Assembly: GCF_001439925.1 (NCBI RefSeq)
Contig: NZ_LMBV01000022.1
Coordinates: forward strand, 1-64,000
DNA: 64,000 nucleotides
Direction: 5' to 3'
Source of the DNA: Peribacillus muralis
GTDB taxonomy: Bacteria; Bacillota; Bacilli; Bacillales; DSM-1321
The position numbers and the translations under genes were made by a program. The notes beneath the pieces were generated by a model, which had not been told where the DNA came from, ran no database searches, and saw nothing but the letters and a program-made list of their open reading frames with translations. Positions within the stretch are counted from its first letter, which is position 1. Each line of letters opens with the position of its first letter. This document shows positions 8,281 to 16,785 of the stretch, piece by piece.

Positions 8281-10560
8281 ATGAAACTGCGAAAAAATTT
8301 ACAAGAGGTCATCACTGATTTAAAAACACATGAGGATTTTAATGAAAATATAGTACATTGGCAAGTAATTGAAGCAAAAGAGGCAAAGCATGTTCCTTTT
8401 CCTGATCGGATGGACGATAAAATTAAACAGGCACTGAATAAAAGAGGAATCAATGGGCTATATACCCACCAGGCAACGGCATTTGAGACTGCTGTAAGCG
8501 GCAATAGCCTTGTGGCGGTCACGCCAACGGCTTCCGGTAAAACACTATGCTATAACTTGCCGGTGCTACAAAAAATACTGGAAGATGAAAAAGCGAGGGC
8601 GCTTTATATTTTTCCGACTAAAGCGCTTAGTTACGATCAAAAAAGCGAATTGAATGAAATGATCCACGAAATGGAAGCAGAAATTAATAGTTATACGTAC
8701 GATGGGGACACCCCTTCTAATATTAGGCAGAAAATCCGTCAAGCTGGGCATATCGTAATCACGAATCCTGATATGCTTCATTCAGGAATCCTGCCGCACC
8801 ATACGAAATGGGTCTCCCTTTTTGAAAACCTGAAGTATGTAATCATCGATGAACTTCATATTTACCGGGGAGTTTTCGGGAGTCATACCGCAAATGTCAT
8901 CAGAAGGTTAAAAAGGATTTGCAGGTTTTATGGAAGCAACCCCGTATTCGTGTGCACGTCCGCTACCATCAACAATCCAAAAGAGTTAGCCACGGAGCTT
9001 ACGGAAACACCAATGATCCTTGTCGATAATAACGGGGCGCCGAGCGGGAAGAAACACTTTGTTTTTTACAATCCGCCAATCGTCAATAAGCCGCTGAATA
9101 TTCGGAGAAGTGCGGTTTTGGAGGTCAGGAAGCTTGCGAATGAGTTTTTGAAGAACAAAATTCAAACGATCGTTTTTGCCAGGAGCAGGGTTCGTGTAGA
9201 GATCTTATTAACGTACTTGCAGGAATTGGTATCAAAGCAGCTGGGTCCGAAGTCAATTAGGGGCTACCGTGGCGGCTACCTTCCCACTCAGCGTAGGGAA
9301 ATAGAACAAGGCTTGAGGGACGGCTCGATTTATGGAGTGATATCAACAAATGCCCTGGAGCTGGGAGTCGATATCGGCCAGCTTCAAGTTTGTATCATGA
9401 CTGGTTACCCTGGTTCGATATCAAGTGCCTGGCAACAGGCCGGCCGCGCAGGAAGAAGGCATGGGGAAGCGTTAATCATCATGGTCGGCAGCTCCAGTGC
9501 CCTTGATCAGTATATCGTACAGCATCCCGATTATTTCTTTAACAGAAATCCAGAAACGGCAAGAATCAATCCTGATAATCTTTTGATCTTGGTTGATCAT
9601 GTCAAGTGTGCGGCTTATGAGCTCCCGTTTAAAAAAGGTGATACGTTTGGAAGAACAGAGATTGCGGATGTGCTTGAATTCCTAACCGAAGAAAGGGTCT
9701 TGCATCTGAATGGCGACAAATGGCATTGGATGAATGATGCATTTCCTGCAAGTAATATCAGCCTTCGTTCCGCAGCCCAGGAAAACGTCGTAATCATCGA
9801 TCAAACCAATGCCCCGGGGAATAAGGTCATAGGAGAAATGGATACGTTCAGTGCGATGACCCTTCTTCATGACGAAGCCATCTATTTGCATCAGGGCACC
9901 CAATTCCAAGTGGAAAAACTGGATTGGGAAGAAAAGAAAGCTTTTGTTCGTGAAGTCAACGTGGATTATTATACGGATGCTAACTTAGCTGTGCAGCTGT
10001 CTGTATTGGAAGTGGATAAACAGCGAACTTTCGCCTCTACCTCTGCTGCCTTCGGTGATGTAGCCATCCGCGCAATGCCGACGATTTTCAAAAAAATCAA
10101 ATTCGAAACGCATGAGAATATTGGTTCAGGACCAATCTCTCTCCCGGAAATGGAACTACATACAAATGCTGCGATGCTTTCAATGAGACCGGATATATTT
10201 GAATGGGACGAAAATCGAATCGAGCAAGGAATGATAGGTGCCTCACATGCACTTAATTGCATGATTCCGCTTTATGTTATGTGCGATCCGCATGATATCC
10301 ATGTGTATCCCCAGGTTAAGGCGGCTCATAATGAACAACCGACGATTTTTATCTATGATAGTTATCCAGGGGGAATCGGGTTAAGTGATAAAGTATATGA
10401 AAATTCCGAGCTCATTCTAAGGGAAACGATATCAATGATTGAAAATTGCTCGTGTGAAAGCGGCTGTCCTTCCTGTATTGGAACGGAATCCGCAACAAAA
10501 ACCGCGAAAAATGATGCCAAAAGGCTATTGGGACAATTTTGTAAGGAAAAACAATCATAG
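8281..10560 (+). CDS. mrfA: Mitomycin repair helicase MrfA (YprA)
   Basis: Superfamily 2 helicase with N-terminal ATPase motifs TPTASGKT (81-88), DELH (190-193) and TSATI, and the helicase C motif QQAGRAGRR. A C-terminal DUF1998-type region contains the four-cysteine cluster CSCESGCPSC near residues 724-735, probably a zinc site. In B. subtilis MrfA works with MrfB in a UvrA-independent pathway that removes mitomycin C adducts. The 759-residue length fits the family. The start is ATG 8281 after GAGGTGGG. mrfB follows after 32 bases, so they are co-transcribed. Confidence 0.95.
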   Translation: MKLRKNLQEVITDLKTHEDFNENIVHWQVIEAKEAKHVPFPDRMDDKIKQALNKRGINGLYTHQATAFETAVSGNSLVAVTPTASGKTLCYNLPVLQKILEDEKARALYIFPTKALSYDQKSELNEMIHEMEAEINSYTYDGDTPSNIRQKIRQAGHIVITNPDMLHSGILPHHTKWVSLFENLKYVIIDELHIYRGVFGSHTANVIRRLKRICRFYGSNPVFVCTSATINNPKELATELTETPMILVDNNGAPSGKKHFVFYNPPIVNKPLNIRRSAVLEVRKLANEFLKNKIQTIVFARSRVRVEILLTYLQELVSKQLGPKSIRGYRGGYLPTQRREIEQGLRDGSIYGVISTNALELGVDIGQLQVCIMTGYPGSISSAWQQAGRAGRRHGEALIIMVGSSSALDQYIVQHPDYFFNRNPETARINPDNLLILVDHVKCAAYELPFKKGDTFGRTEIADVLEFLTEERVLHLNGDKWHWMNDAFPASNISLRSAAQENVVIIDQTNAPGNKVIGEMDTFSAMTLLHDEAIYLHQGTQFQVEKLDWEEKKAFVREVNVDYYTDANLAVQLSVLEVDKQRTFASTSAAFGDVAIRAMPTIFKKIKFETHENIGSGPISLPEMELHTNAAMLSMRPDIFEWDENRIEQGMIGASHALNCMIPLYVMCDPHDIHVYPQVKAAHNEQPTIFIYDSYPGGIGLSDKVYENSELILRETISMIENCSCESGCPSCIGTESATKTAKNDAKRLLGQFCKEKQS

Positions 10561-10592
10561 AGTATTTTGATTGGTGAAAAGAGGTATTGTTC

Positions 10593-11891
10593 ATGTCTTT
10601 AAAAAATAAATTGAACCGGATGAAAAAACATATGAACCTGGAGCCGGTTAAGCATTCTTCTCCCATTGCTGAAAATGCCGAAATCGTAAAGGACATTCCT
10701 TATCTTGAAAAGTGGCTGGAGAACGATACCGTTTCCTATCATTTCGATGATGACTATTGTTTCATTAGGGAGGTCCGTTACCCTTTGAATCATGAACACG
10801 GTTTATATGCCTTTTCCGAACTGAAAACAATCGTAAAGGAATGGAATCAAGCCCCATTGGAGCATCCGCTTTCCACTAAGGGAAGGAAAAGTGAAGAGCT
10901 CTTTTTCTTTGATACCGAAACGACCGGTCTTGGCGGTGGGGCGGGGAATACCATTTTTTTGCTCGGTTATGCCTATATTGAAGGCGAAGAGGTGGTCGTG
11001 AAGCAACATATCCTGCGAGAGCCAGGCAGTGAAATACCGCTTTACCAAAGCTTTCTAGAAAACATCAATTACGAAACGCTCGTTACGTATAATGGGAAGT
11101 CATTTGACTGGCCTCAATTAAAAACGAGGCATACGTTAATAAAGGAACATGTTCCGAAACTCCCGGAATTCGGACATTTCGATTTATATCATGCTTCAAG
11201 AAGGCTATGGAAAAATAAATTGGAACGCGTGAAGCTATCGGCAGTCGAAACGGATATTCTAGGTGTACATCGAAAGGATGACATTCCTGGTTATTTGGCA
11301 CCGATGATTTATTTTGATTTTGTTGAGAGAAAGAATCCGGAAATTTTATTCGGGATCATGAAGCACAATGAAATGGATGTTCTATCACTGATCACTTTAT
11401 ATATCCATTTGTCCCGGAAAATTCTCCAGTTGGATGGATATACCGAAGAATCCATGCAAATTGCACGATGGCTCGATTATCTAGGAAAGAAACAGGAATC
11501 GGTGGACGCCTATGAGAAAATAGTCGCAGCAGGAAATGAAGAGGACCGCATTATTGCCGGTCATGCCCTAGCCTTTCAGAAAAAGAAACAGAAACAATAC
11601 AATGAAGCGCTTGAAATTTGGAGGGGGGTAGCTTTGAAAGGACATGCTCAATTAAAGATAGCGGCAAGTATCGAATGTGCAAAATTATATGAGCATCAAT
11701 TCAAGGATGTATCTGCCGCTCTGGAATGCTCAATGGATGCACATCACGAAATGATGAGGAAAGAAAATGGCGCCGTCGACGAAAAAAAACAAATTGATTT
11801 GGAAAAGCGGATTAGCCGGCTCGAACAGAAACAAATATCCAAGGGTATTGCTAGTGGTGCAAGAAAATCCGCTGTGCCAATTAGTGAATAA
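10593..11891 (+). CDS. mrfB: Mitomycin repair exonuclease MrfB (YprB)
   Basis: RNase H-fold exonuclease partner of MrfA. DEDD-type motifs are visible: FFDTETTG (Asp107, Glu109), YNGKSFDWPQL, and HNEMDVLSL. The C-terminal region (about 280-400) is helical and TPR-like (VDAYEKIVAAG; EALEIWRGVALKGHAQL). ATG 10593 is preferred to TTG 10587 because AAGAGG lies about eight bases upstream of it. The pairing with mrfA is the standard Bacillus arrangement. Confidence 0.94.
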   Translation: MSLKNKLNRMKKHMNLEPVKHSSPIAENAEIVKDIPYLEKWLENDTVSYHFDDDYCFIREVRYPLNHEHGLYAFSELKTIVKEWNQAPLEHPLSTKGRKSEELFFFDTETTGLGGGAGNTIFLLGYAYIEGEEVVVKQHILREPGSEIPLYQSFLENINYETLVTYNGKSFDWPQLKTRHTLIKEHVPKLPEFGHFDLYHASRRLWKNKLERVKLSAVETDILGVHRKDDIPGYLAPMIYFDFVERKNPEILFGIMKHNEMDVLSLITLYIHLSRKILQLDGYTEESMQIARWLDYLGKKQESVDAYEKIVAAGNEEDRIIAGHALAFQKKKQKQYNEALEIWRGVALKGHAQLKIAASIECAKLYEHQFKDVSAALECSMDAHHEMMRKENGAVDEKKQIDLEKRISRLEQKQISKGIASGARKSAVPISE

Positions 11892-12016
11892 AAAAAAGAA
11901 TACAAATATTGTAGCCTTCAACTATTATGTGTAAAATGGAAAGAGTTGAGGGTAATCTTTCGAGACAATGATTTCAAATCCTTGACATCATTTAAATTTG
12001 AAAGCGGAGCGGAGAA

Positions 12017-12112
12017 ATGCATAAAACGACTTTATTTCTATTTTTTGTTGTCCTTTGTTTAACGATTGTTTTGTTTACATCACTAAAAGGAAGTTTCTAC
12101 TCCTTTTTATAA
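12017..12112 (+). CDS. Candidate 31-residue hydrophobic peptide
   Basis: ATG 12017 follows GCGGAGCGGAG and encodes MHKTTLFLFF and then one membrane span, ending KGSFYSFL. A TTGACA hexamer lies at 11982-11987, about 30 bases upstream. It sits between mrfB and cotD, in the largest gap here. Composition (short charged start, single hydrophobic helix) resembles small sporulation or membrane peptides, but I recognise no family and the ORF could be fortuitous. Confidence 0.4.
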   Translation: MHKTTLFLFFVVLCLTIVLFTSLKGSFYSFL

Positions 12113-12230
12113 GAAAAATCATCACCTTAATGGAAATTATTAAGGATTAGCCATAGTTTAAGATATGTACGTGTGTCTGTCACAAAGAGTTTTATGCCTA
12201 TTCCGTATAAATAGGTCATTTCCTCAGTAC

Positions 12231-12256
12231 ACGTCTCCCCTTTTTTTCATAGTCTG
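12231..12256 (+). promoter_or_regulatory. Candidate sigma-K promoter of cotD
   Basis: AC at 12231-12232 and CATAGTCTG at 12248-12256 are about 15 bases apart and resemble the mother-cell sigma-K pattern (AC ... CATAnnnTA), with one -10 mismatch. It lies about 45 bases upstream of the cotD start, and late mother-cell expression is expected for a coat protein. Confidence 0.35.
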
Positions 12257-12301
12257 TAATGGTAAGACTAAACTTATCAGACGAAAGGGGACGTATTTTA
12301 A

Positions 12302-12814
12302 ATGAATTTTCGTAATTGTGGAGGAAATAACGCCAATGTAATGGGAGCATACGGGAACGCACCAGGAGTGATGGGCGTATCCAGCAACAATAACGCCAAT
12401 GTAATGGGCGTATCGAACAACAACAACTCCAATGTAATGGGTGCTTCAAATAATAACGTTATGGGTGCATATAATAACAACAACTCCAATGTTATGGGCG
12501 TATCCAACAATAATAACTCCAATGTAATGGGTGCCTATTCCCAACCGATGCAAACTGGCCCAACGCAATCACTTCCATCTCAAGTGGCCCCAGCTCAAGT
12601 CAATCCAACTAAGCAATATGTTAATACGAATGTTTCGAACACGGTCATTCCTGTCGTTCATCCATCACATACTACAACGGTCAACAAACATGTGAACACG
12701 TATAAGCATTACTTCCCGCATACACAATCCGTGGTGAATGAGTGCTATACACAAAACTTGATTTGTGGAAGGCCACACAACCCGTGCTGTCCACCTAGGC
12801 ATTTCGGGTACTAA
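12302..12814 (+). CDS. cotD: Spore coat protein CotD family with repeat N-terminus
   Basis: The last 60 residues match CotD, an inner coat protein: VVHPSHTTTVNKHVNTYKHYFPHTQS, then Cys-rich CGRPHNPCCPPRHFGY. B. subtilis CotD is only about 75 residues; this one is 170. The extra N-terminal part holds seven VMG(V/A)(S/Y) units at residues 13, 23, 34, 45, 53, 64 and 75, joined by runs of Asn, with an 11-residue (33-base) period. The gene lies between mrfB and ypsA exactly as in B. subtilis. The ribosome site AAAGGGGACG is spaced rather far from ATG 12302. The His and Cys content suits cross-linking in the coat. Confidence 0.88.
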   Translation: MNFRNCGGNNANVMGAYGNAPGVMGVSSNNNANVMGVSNNNNSNVMGASNNNVMGAYNNNNSNVMGVSNNNNSNVMGAYSQPMQTGPTQSLPSQVAPAQVNPTKQYVNTNVSNTVIPVVHPSHTTTVNKHVNTYKHYFPHTQSVVNECYTQNLICGRPHNPCCPPRHFGY

Positions 12815-12816
12815 TA

Positions 12817-12845
12817 AATAAGGGCTATTAAGCCCTTATTTTCAT
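12817..12845 (+). terminator. Terminator of cotD
   Basis: aataagggct (12817-12826) and agcccttatt (12831-12840) form a perfect ten-base stem with a four-base loop, followed by TTTCAT. Confidence 0.85.
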
Positions 12846-12877
12846 ACATAATCACTAAAAGGGAGATTGGCTAAGCA

Positions 12878-13429
12878 ATGAAGGTTTTATATTTGACTGG
12901 CTACAAGGCGTTTGAATTCGGGATATTCAAAAATGACCACGAAGCCGTAAAATATATTAAGAAAGCGATAAAACAGCGTCTTATACCATTGGTGGAAGAC
13001 GGGCTGGAATGGGTAATAATATCCGGGCAGTTAGGTACCGAGCTTTGGGGAGCAGAAGTGGTATTCGATTTGAAGGAACAATATGAACAGCTTAAATTAG
13101 GCGTGCTTACACCCTTCCTGAAACAGGAGGAATCATGGAACGAGACCAATCAAGAGTATTATCGGTCGATATTGGCCCGTGCCGATTTTGTGGAATCGAT
13201 TTTCAATAAACCATATGAAGGACCACAACAACTGAGAACCAAAAATAGGTACATGGTCCATAAAAGTGATGCGCTGCTGATCATTTTTGAAGCCGAAAAG
13301 GATGGATCAGCCAAATACCCCTTTTATGAAGCATTGAAAAAAGCGGAACATCAAGCATACCCCATCTATCAAGTAAACTTCGATGACCTGCAAATGGCTG
13401 CGGAAGAGGGCAGCTGGTCCGAAGAATGA
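12878..13429 (+). CDS. ypsA: YpsA family protein (DUF1273, SLOG fold)
   Basis: A 183-residue cytosolic protein of the YpsA/DUF1273 family, related to SLOG nucleotide-binding folds. Motifs include LTGYKAFE at the N-terminus, WVIISGQLGTELWGAEV (the Gly-rich sugar-nucleotide pocket) and YMVHKSDALLIIFEAEKDGSAKY. In B. subtilis YpsA lies next to gpsB and affects cell division and oxidative stress; the neighbour here is also gpsB. The start is ATG 12878 after AAAGGGAG. Confidence 0.93.
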   Translation: MKVLYLTGYKAFEFGIFKNDHEAVKYIKKAIKQRLIPLVEDGLEWVIISGQLGTELWGAEVVFDLKEQYEQLKLGVLTPFLKQEESWNETNQEYYRSILARADFVESIFNKPYEGPQQLRTKNRYMVHKSDALLIIFEAEKDGSAKYPFYEALKKAEHQAYPIYQVNFDDLQMAAEEGSWSEE

Positions 13430-13631
13430 CTGAGTGAAAATATTTATGGATTAAAAGTTGTTTCTGAAAGCCATTCATATTATGATGAAATTTAGATAGA
13501 GATTCATGGTAGTACATAGTGTACGCTTAAACAGTGTTCATTTATTAAGGTGTTCCGTTGACAAACCGGGACAGATTTGAAAAAATAATAAAAAGTCGAT
13601 TGTATTGGCGAAAGTATTGAGGTGAAGTCTT

Positions 13632-13943
13632 ATGCTATCCGATAAGATAAAATTAACGGCTAAAGATATTCTTGAGAAAGATTTTAAAACAGCCATGCGA
13701 GGTTATAAACCTGAAGATGTGGATCAATTTCTGGATTTGATCATTAAAGATTATGAAGTGTTTCATCAGGAAATTGAAGATCTTAAGCAAGAAAATCTCA
13801 AATTAAAAAAACATGCCGAAGAAAGCACAAAACGTCCGAATCAACCTGCTCCCAGTGCAACGCCGGGAACCACTAACTTTGACATCCTGAAACGGCTATC
13901 CAACTTGGAAAAGCATGTTTTTGGAAACAAGCTTTTTGATTAA
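13632..13943 (+). CDS. gpsB: Cell division protein GpsB
   Basis: A 103-residue DivIVA-like protein that shuttles PBP1 between septum and side wall. The N-terminal membrane-binding lobe reads [21 protein letters not shown] and [17 protein letters not shown], followed by a coiled coil to about residue 65. A short Pro/Ala/Thr linker and a C-terminal helix bundle segment ([16 protein letters not shown]) follow. It starts at ATG 13632 after GAGGTGA. Its known partner PBP1 (ponA) lies in the same window. Confidence 0.96.
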   Translation: MLSDKIKLTAKDILEKDFKTAMRGYKPEDVDQFLDLIIKDYEVFHQEIEDLKQENLKLKKHAEESTKRPNQPAPSATPGTTNFDILKRLSNLEKHVFGNKLFD

Positions 13944-14008
13944 TCTTTTTTAAAGGGAAAATGATTTTGGTATTGTGTTTTAATGAGTAATGAAGTATAC
14001 TCAATAAT

Positions 14009-14420
14009 GTTATGTTAACGTTTGGGTAATTGCTGCTGCATTCTTTGCAGTAGAGGAAAGTCCATGCTCGCACGGACTGCGATGTCCGTAGTGTTCGTGC
14101 CTGGCGAAAAAATAAGCTTGGGCAGCAGTCTTGGATTGCTGACGGCTGGGAAAATGCCTAAGTCCTTTTGGATATGGCATGACTACCTATAAAAGTGCCA
14201 CAGTGACGGAGCCTTTACAGAAATGTAAAGGGTGGAACGAGGTAAACCCCACGAGCGAGAAACCCAAATTAATGGTAGGGGCGCTTTCATCCTTGGAATT
14301 GAACGAGGAGAAGGACAGAAGCGCATGCTTCTGTAGATAGATGATTACCGCCGAAGTACGAGACGTGAGTCGCTTGCAGTACTGAGGAACAAAACATGGC
14401 TTACAGAACGTTATCATATT
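14009..14420 (+). ncRNA. rnpB: RNase P RNA, type B
   Basis: Catalytic RNA of RNase P. Signature segments of the Bacillus form are all present in order: gaggaaagtccatgctcgcac (start of the core near 14053), tgttcgtgcctggcga, gccacagtgacg, gagcgagaaaccc, gtagatagatgattaccgcc, and the 3' part aaaacatggcttacagaacgtt. The ends are placed by comparison with the remembered B. subtilis molecule and may be off by a few bases. Confidence 0.95.
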
Positions 14421-14433
14421 ATACCAAAAGCAC

Positions 14434-14461
14434 AACTCTCCTTTTTTAAGGAGAGTTTTTG
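14434..14461 (+). terminator. Terminator of rnpB
   Basis: aactctcc (14434-14441) pairs with ggagagtt (14450-14457) and runs into Ts. Confidence 0.85.
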
Positions 14462-15022
14462 TTTATGAATCAGCCCTCTATAAAAAGTGGATGGATACTA
14501 TTATTTTTCGATATCCAAAACCCCGCTGTGTTACACTAAGTACTTGGCGGACGAGGTAAGAGCAAAAGGACGATGAATTATTTACATCTCATCAACCCCT
14601 GTATGCCTTAAAAAAGTCTTGAGAATGTGAAGCTATTCCATCATTCGGGGTATGCTCTATATAGTAAGGTCCAAATGCTCACGATTTCTTCCTTAAGTAT
14701 TGGATGGGAATGCACGAGGAGGAGCACCTTATAATGAGATACACATCGTTAGTTGCGAATAAATGTTTTTTGCTGCATGAGGATCAGGAATTCATCTATA
14801 AACGATTGCAGTGTATACGAATCGATACATAGAAAGAAGTATAGCTTCTATTTGAATGTCTATTGATGAATTTAGGTAAATTCATTGACGAACGCTAAGC
14901 AAACAAAAATGCAAAGTGAACTTTTTGGCGAAAGCTTACTTGCTTAAATCGATGTTTCATTCTGTTAAGAGGTAGAGTGATACGGCATTGATTTTGGATT
15001 AATGGAAAGAAGGTGCAAAACG
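14462..15022. other. Long gap between rnpB and rlmL
   Basis: About 560 bases without a long ORF. The only coding candidate is the 32-codon ORF at 14734. I found no known RNA motif, strong terminator or obvious repeat. The last 20 bases hold the rlmL ribosome site AAGAAGGTG (15007-15015). Confidence 0.5.
14734..14832 (+). CDS. Candidate 32-residue peptide
   Basis: ATG 14734 is preceded by CGAGGAGGAGC at ideal spacing. The product runs MRYTSLVANKCFLLHEDQEF and ends RLQCIRIDT, with two Cys and mixed charge. The ribosome site is the best argument for it; no family is recognised and there is no terminator directly after it. Confidence 0.4.
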   Translation: MRYTSLVANKCFLLHEDQEFIYKRLQCIRIDT

Positions 15023-16174
15023 ATGAAACAATTCGATATTATCGCGACATCAGCAATGGGATTGGAATCCATAGTTGCAAAGGAAGTTAGGGATTTAGGC
15101 TACGAGTGTCAAGTCGAAAATGGAAAGATCATGTACAAAGGAGATCAATCTGCCATTGCCCGCTCCAATTTATGGCTTCGGAGTGCAGATAGAGTAAAAA
15201 TTAAAGTCGGTGAATTTAAAGCATATTCCTTTGATGAATTGTTTGAAAAAACGAAGGCCTTGAATTGGGAAGATTATTTGTCTGCCGACGTCGAGTTCCC
15301 TGTTAGCGGTAAATCCGTTAAATCACAGCTTTACAGCGTGCCTGATTGCCAGGCTATTGTCAAAAAGGCGATCGTTGACAGATTGAAAAGCAAATATAAA
15401 CAAGTATCCTGGTTTGCGGAGACTGGTCCTTTGTTTAAAATTGAAGTATCCATCTTGAAGGATGTAGTAACGCTGACGATGGACACTTCGGGTGCAGGCT
15501 TGCATAAACGAGGATATCGGACCGGGCAAGGGGAAGCTCCGCTTAAAGAAACGTTGGCGGCAGCCTTGATCATGCTGACCAATTGGAAACCGGATAAACC
15601 TTTTATAGACCCATTCTGTGGTTCAGGAACGATTCCGATTGAGGCAGCCTTGATCGGGCAAAATATTGCGCCTGGATTCAATCGGGAATTTGTTGCGGAA
15701 TCGTGGTCGTGGATGGACGCAAAGGTCTGGGATGAAGCGAGGAATGAAGCGGAGGACCTAGCGGATTACGATCAGTATTTGGATATATCCGGTTGTGATA
15801 TAGACCATCGAATGGTTGATATAGCCAAAGCTAATAGTTTTGAAGCTGGTTTAGGTGATTTGATTGAATTCAAGCAGATGCAGGTTCGGGATATATCGAC
15901 TAGGAAAGAGTATGGTGTCATTGTCGGAAACCCTCCATACGGAGAACGACTTGGGGAGAAAAAAGCGGTCGAACAGATGTATCGGGAAATGGGCCAAGCC
16001 TTCAAGAAGCTTGATACCTGGTCCGTATATATGATTACCTCCAACCCCGACTTTGAACAGCATTACGGTAAGCCAGCGACTAAAAAAAGGAAGTTGTTCA
16101 ACGGTTTCATCCGCGCCGATCTTTATCAGTATTGGGGAAAACGCCCGCCGAGACAGCCTCGAATCGATGAGTAG
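15023..16174 (+). CDS. rlmL: RlmL-type rRNA guanine-N2 methyltransferase (YpsC)
   Basis: A 383-residue SAM-dependent methyltransferase with an N-terminal THUMP domain (about 45-155) and a Rossmann domain with DPFCGSGTIPIEAA (SAM loop) and the catalytic GNPPYGERLG motif. These enzymes modify a guanine of 23S rRNA. ATG 15023 is chosen over the in-frame ATG 15002 because AAGAAGGTG lies just upstream and the product then begins MKQFDIIATSAMG as in relatives. It follows rnpB as in B. subtilis. Confidence 0.93.
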   Translation: MKQFDIIATSAMGLESIVAKEVRDLGYECQVENGKIMYKGDQSAIARSNLWLRSADRVKIKVGEFKAYSFDELFEKTKALNWEDYLSADVEFPVSGKSVKSQLYSVPDCQAIVKKAIVDRLKSKYKQVSWFAETGPLFKIEVSILKDVVTLTMDTSGAGLHKRGYRTGQGEAPLKETLAAALIMLTNWKPDKPFIDPFCGSGTIPIEAALIGQNIAPGFNREFVAESWSWMDAKVWDEARNEAEDLADYDQYLDISGCDIDHRMVDIAKANSFEAGLGDLIEFKQMQVRDISTRKEYGVIVGNPPYGERLGEKKAVEQMYREMGQAFKKLDTWSVYMITSNPDFEQHYGKPATKKRKLFNGFIRADLYQYWGKRPPRQPRIDE

Positions 16175-16327
16175 GTCAGATATAACAGAATGTTTTGAAT
16201 GATCAGGACGTTTTATTCATAATAGGTTCCAGTCTTGCTTATCATTTCCTTTTCTGTTATTCTAATAGTGAATTATTTTTGTTCAAATTTAAGGAAAACC
16301 TTAATGTGCAATGAGCAAGGATAGTAA

Positions 16328-16333
16328 TATAAT
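16328..16333 (+). promoter_or_regulatory. -10 element of the cold shock gene
   Basis: TATAAT lies 30 bases before the cold shock ATG, so the leader is short. The matching -35 is weak (TGTGCA at 16305-16310). A small gtgt/acac hairpin follows at 16334-16348. Confidence 0.5.
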
Positions 16334-16363
16334 GTGTGGAGAACACACTAGGAGGCAACAAAA

Positions 16364-16564
16364 ATGGAACAAGGTAAAGTAAAATGGTTTAACGCAGAAA
16401 AAGGTTTTGGCTTCATCGAACGTGAAGGCGGAGACGATGTATTCGTACATTTCTCAGCTATTCAAGGCGAAGGTTTCAAAACTCTTGAAGAAGGCCAAGA
16501 TGTTACATTTGATGTAGAACAAGGTCAACGTGGACCACAAGCATCAAACGTAAACAAAGCTTAA
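16364..16564 (+). CDS. Cold shock protein (CspB/CspD type)
   Basis: A 66-residue single OB-fold RNA chaperone. RNP1 KGFGFIE and RNP2 VFVHFSAI are intact, and the sequence [16 protein letters not shown] is canonical. The ribosome site is AGGAGG. It is monocistronic, with a promoter just upstream and a strong terminator after it. Which of the Bacillus paralogues it corresponds to cannot be told from the sequence alone. Confidence 0.96.
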   Translation: MEQGKVKWFNAEKGFGFIEREGGDDVFVHFSAIQGEGFKTLEEGQDVTFDVEQGQRGPQASNVNKA

Positions 16565-16585
16565 TTCAACCCTATATTATTTACA

Positions 16586-16622
16586 GACAGGCTCTTAACC
16601 TAAGAGCCTGTCTTTTATTTTT
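16586..16622 (+). terminator. Terminator of the cold shock gene
   Basis: gacaggctctta (16586-16597) and taagagcctgtc (16601-16612) form a perfect twelve-base stem followed by TTTTATTTTTT. Confidence 0.92.
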
Positions 16623-16686
16623 TAATATGAATTGAAAATGGGTCAGCATATACTTGAATTTCATAGTTGGTATATGGGTAATTACC

Positions 16687-16715
16687 TTGACTATTGATGA
16701 TTAATAAAGGATAAT
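16687..16715 (+). promoter_or_regulatory. Candidate sigma-A promoter of ypvA
   Basis: TTGACT (16687-16692) and GATAAT (16710-16715) are 17 bases apart, near consensus, about 70 bases upstream of the start. Confidence 0.65.
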
Positions 16716-16785
16716 AAACTTTTGCTTAAGATTGTTTTTTGTTACGAATTCGATTTACTTATGATAGATAAAAGGGGAGACCAGA

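Noticed and set aside
12302-12540. Possible CRISPR-like array in cotD
   Set aside because: The 33-base repeats are coding, in frame and lack unique spacers.
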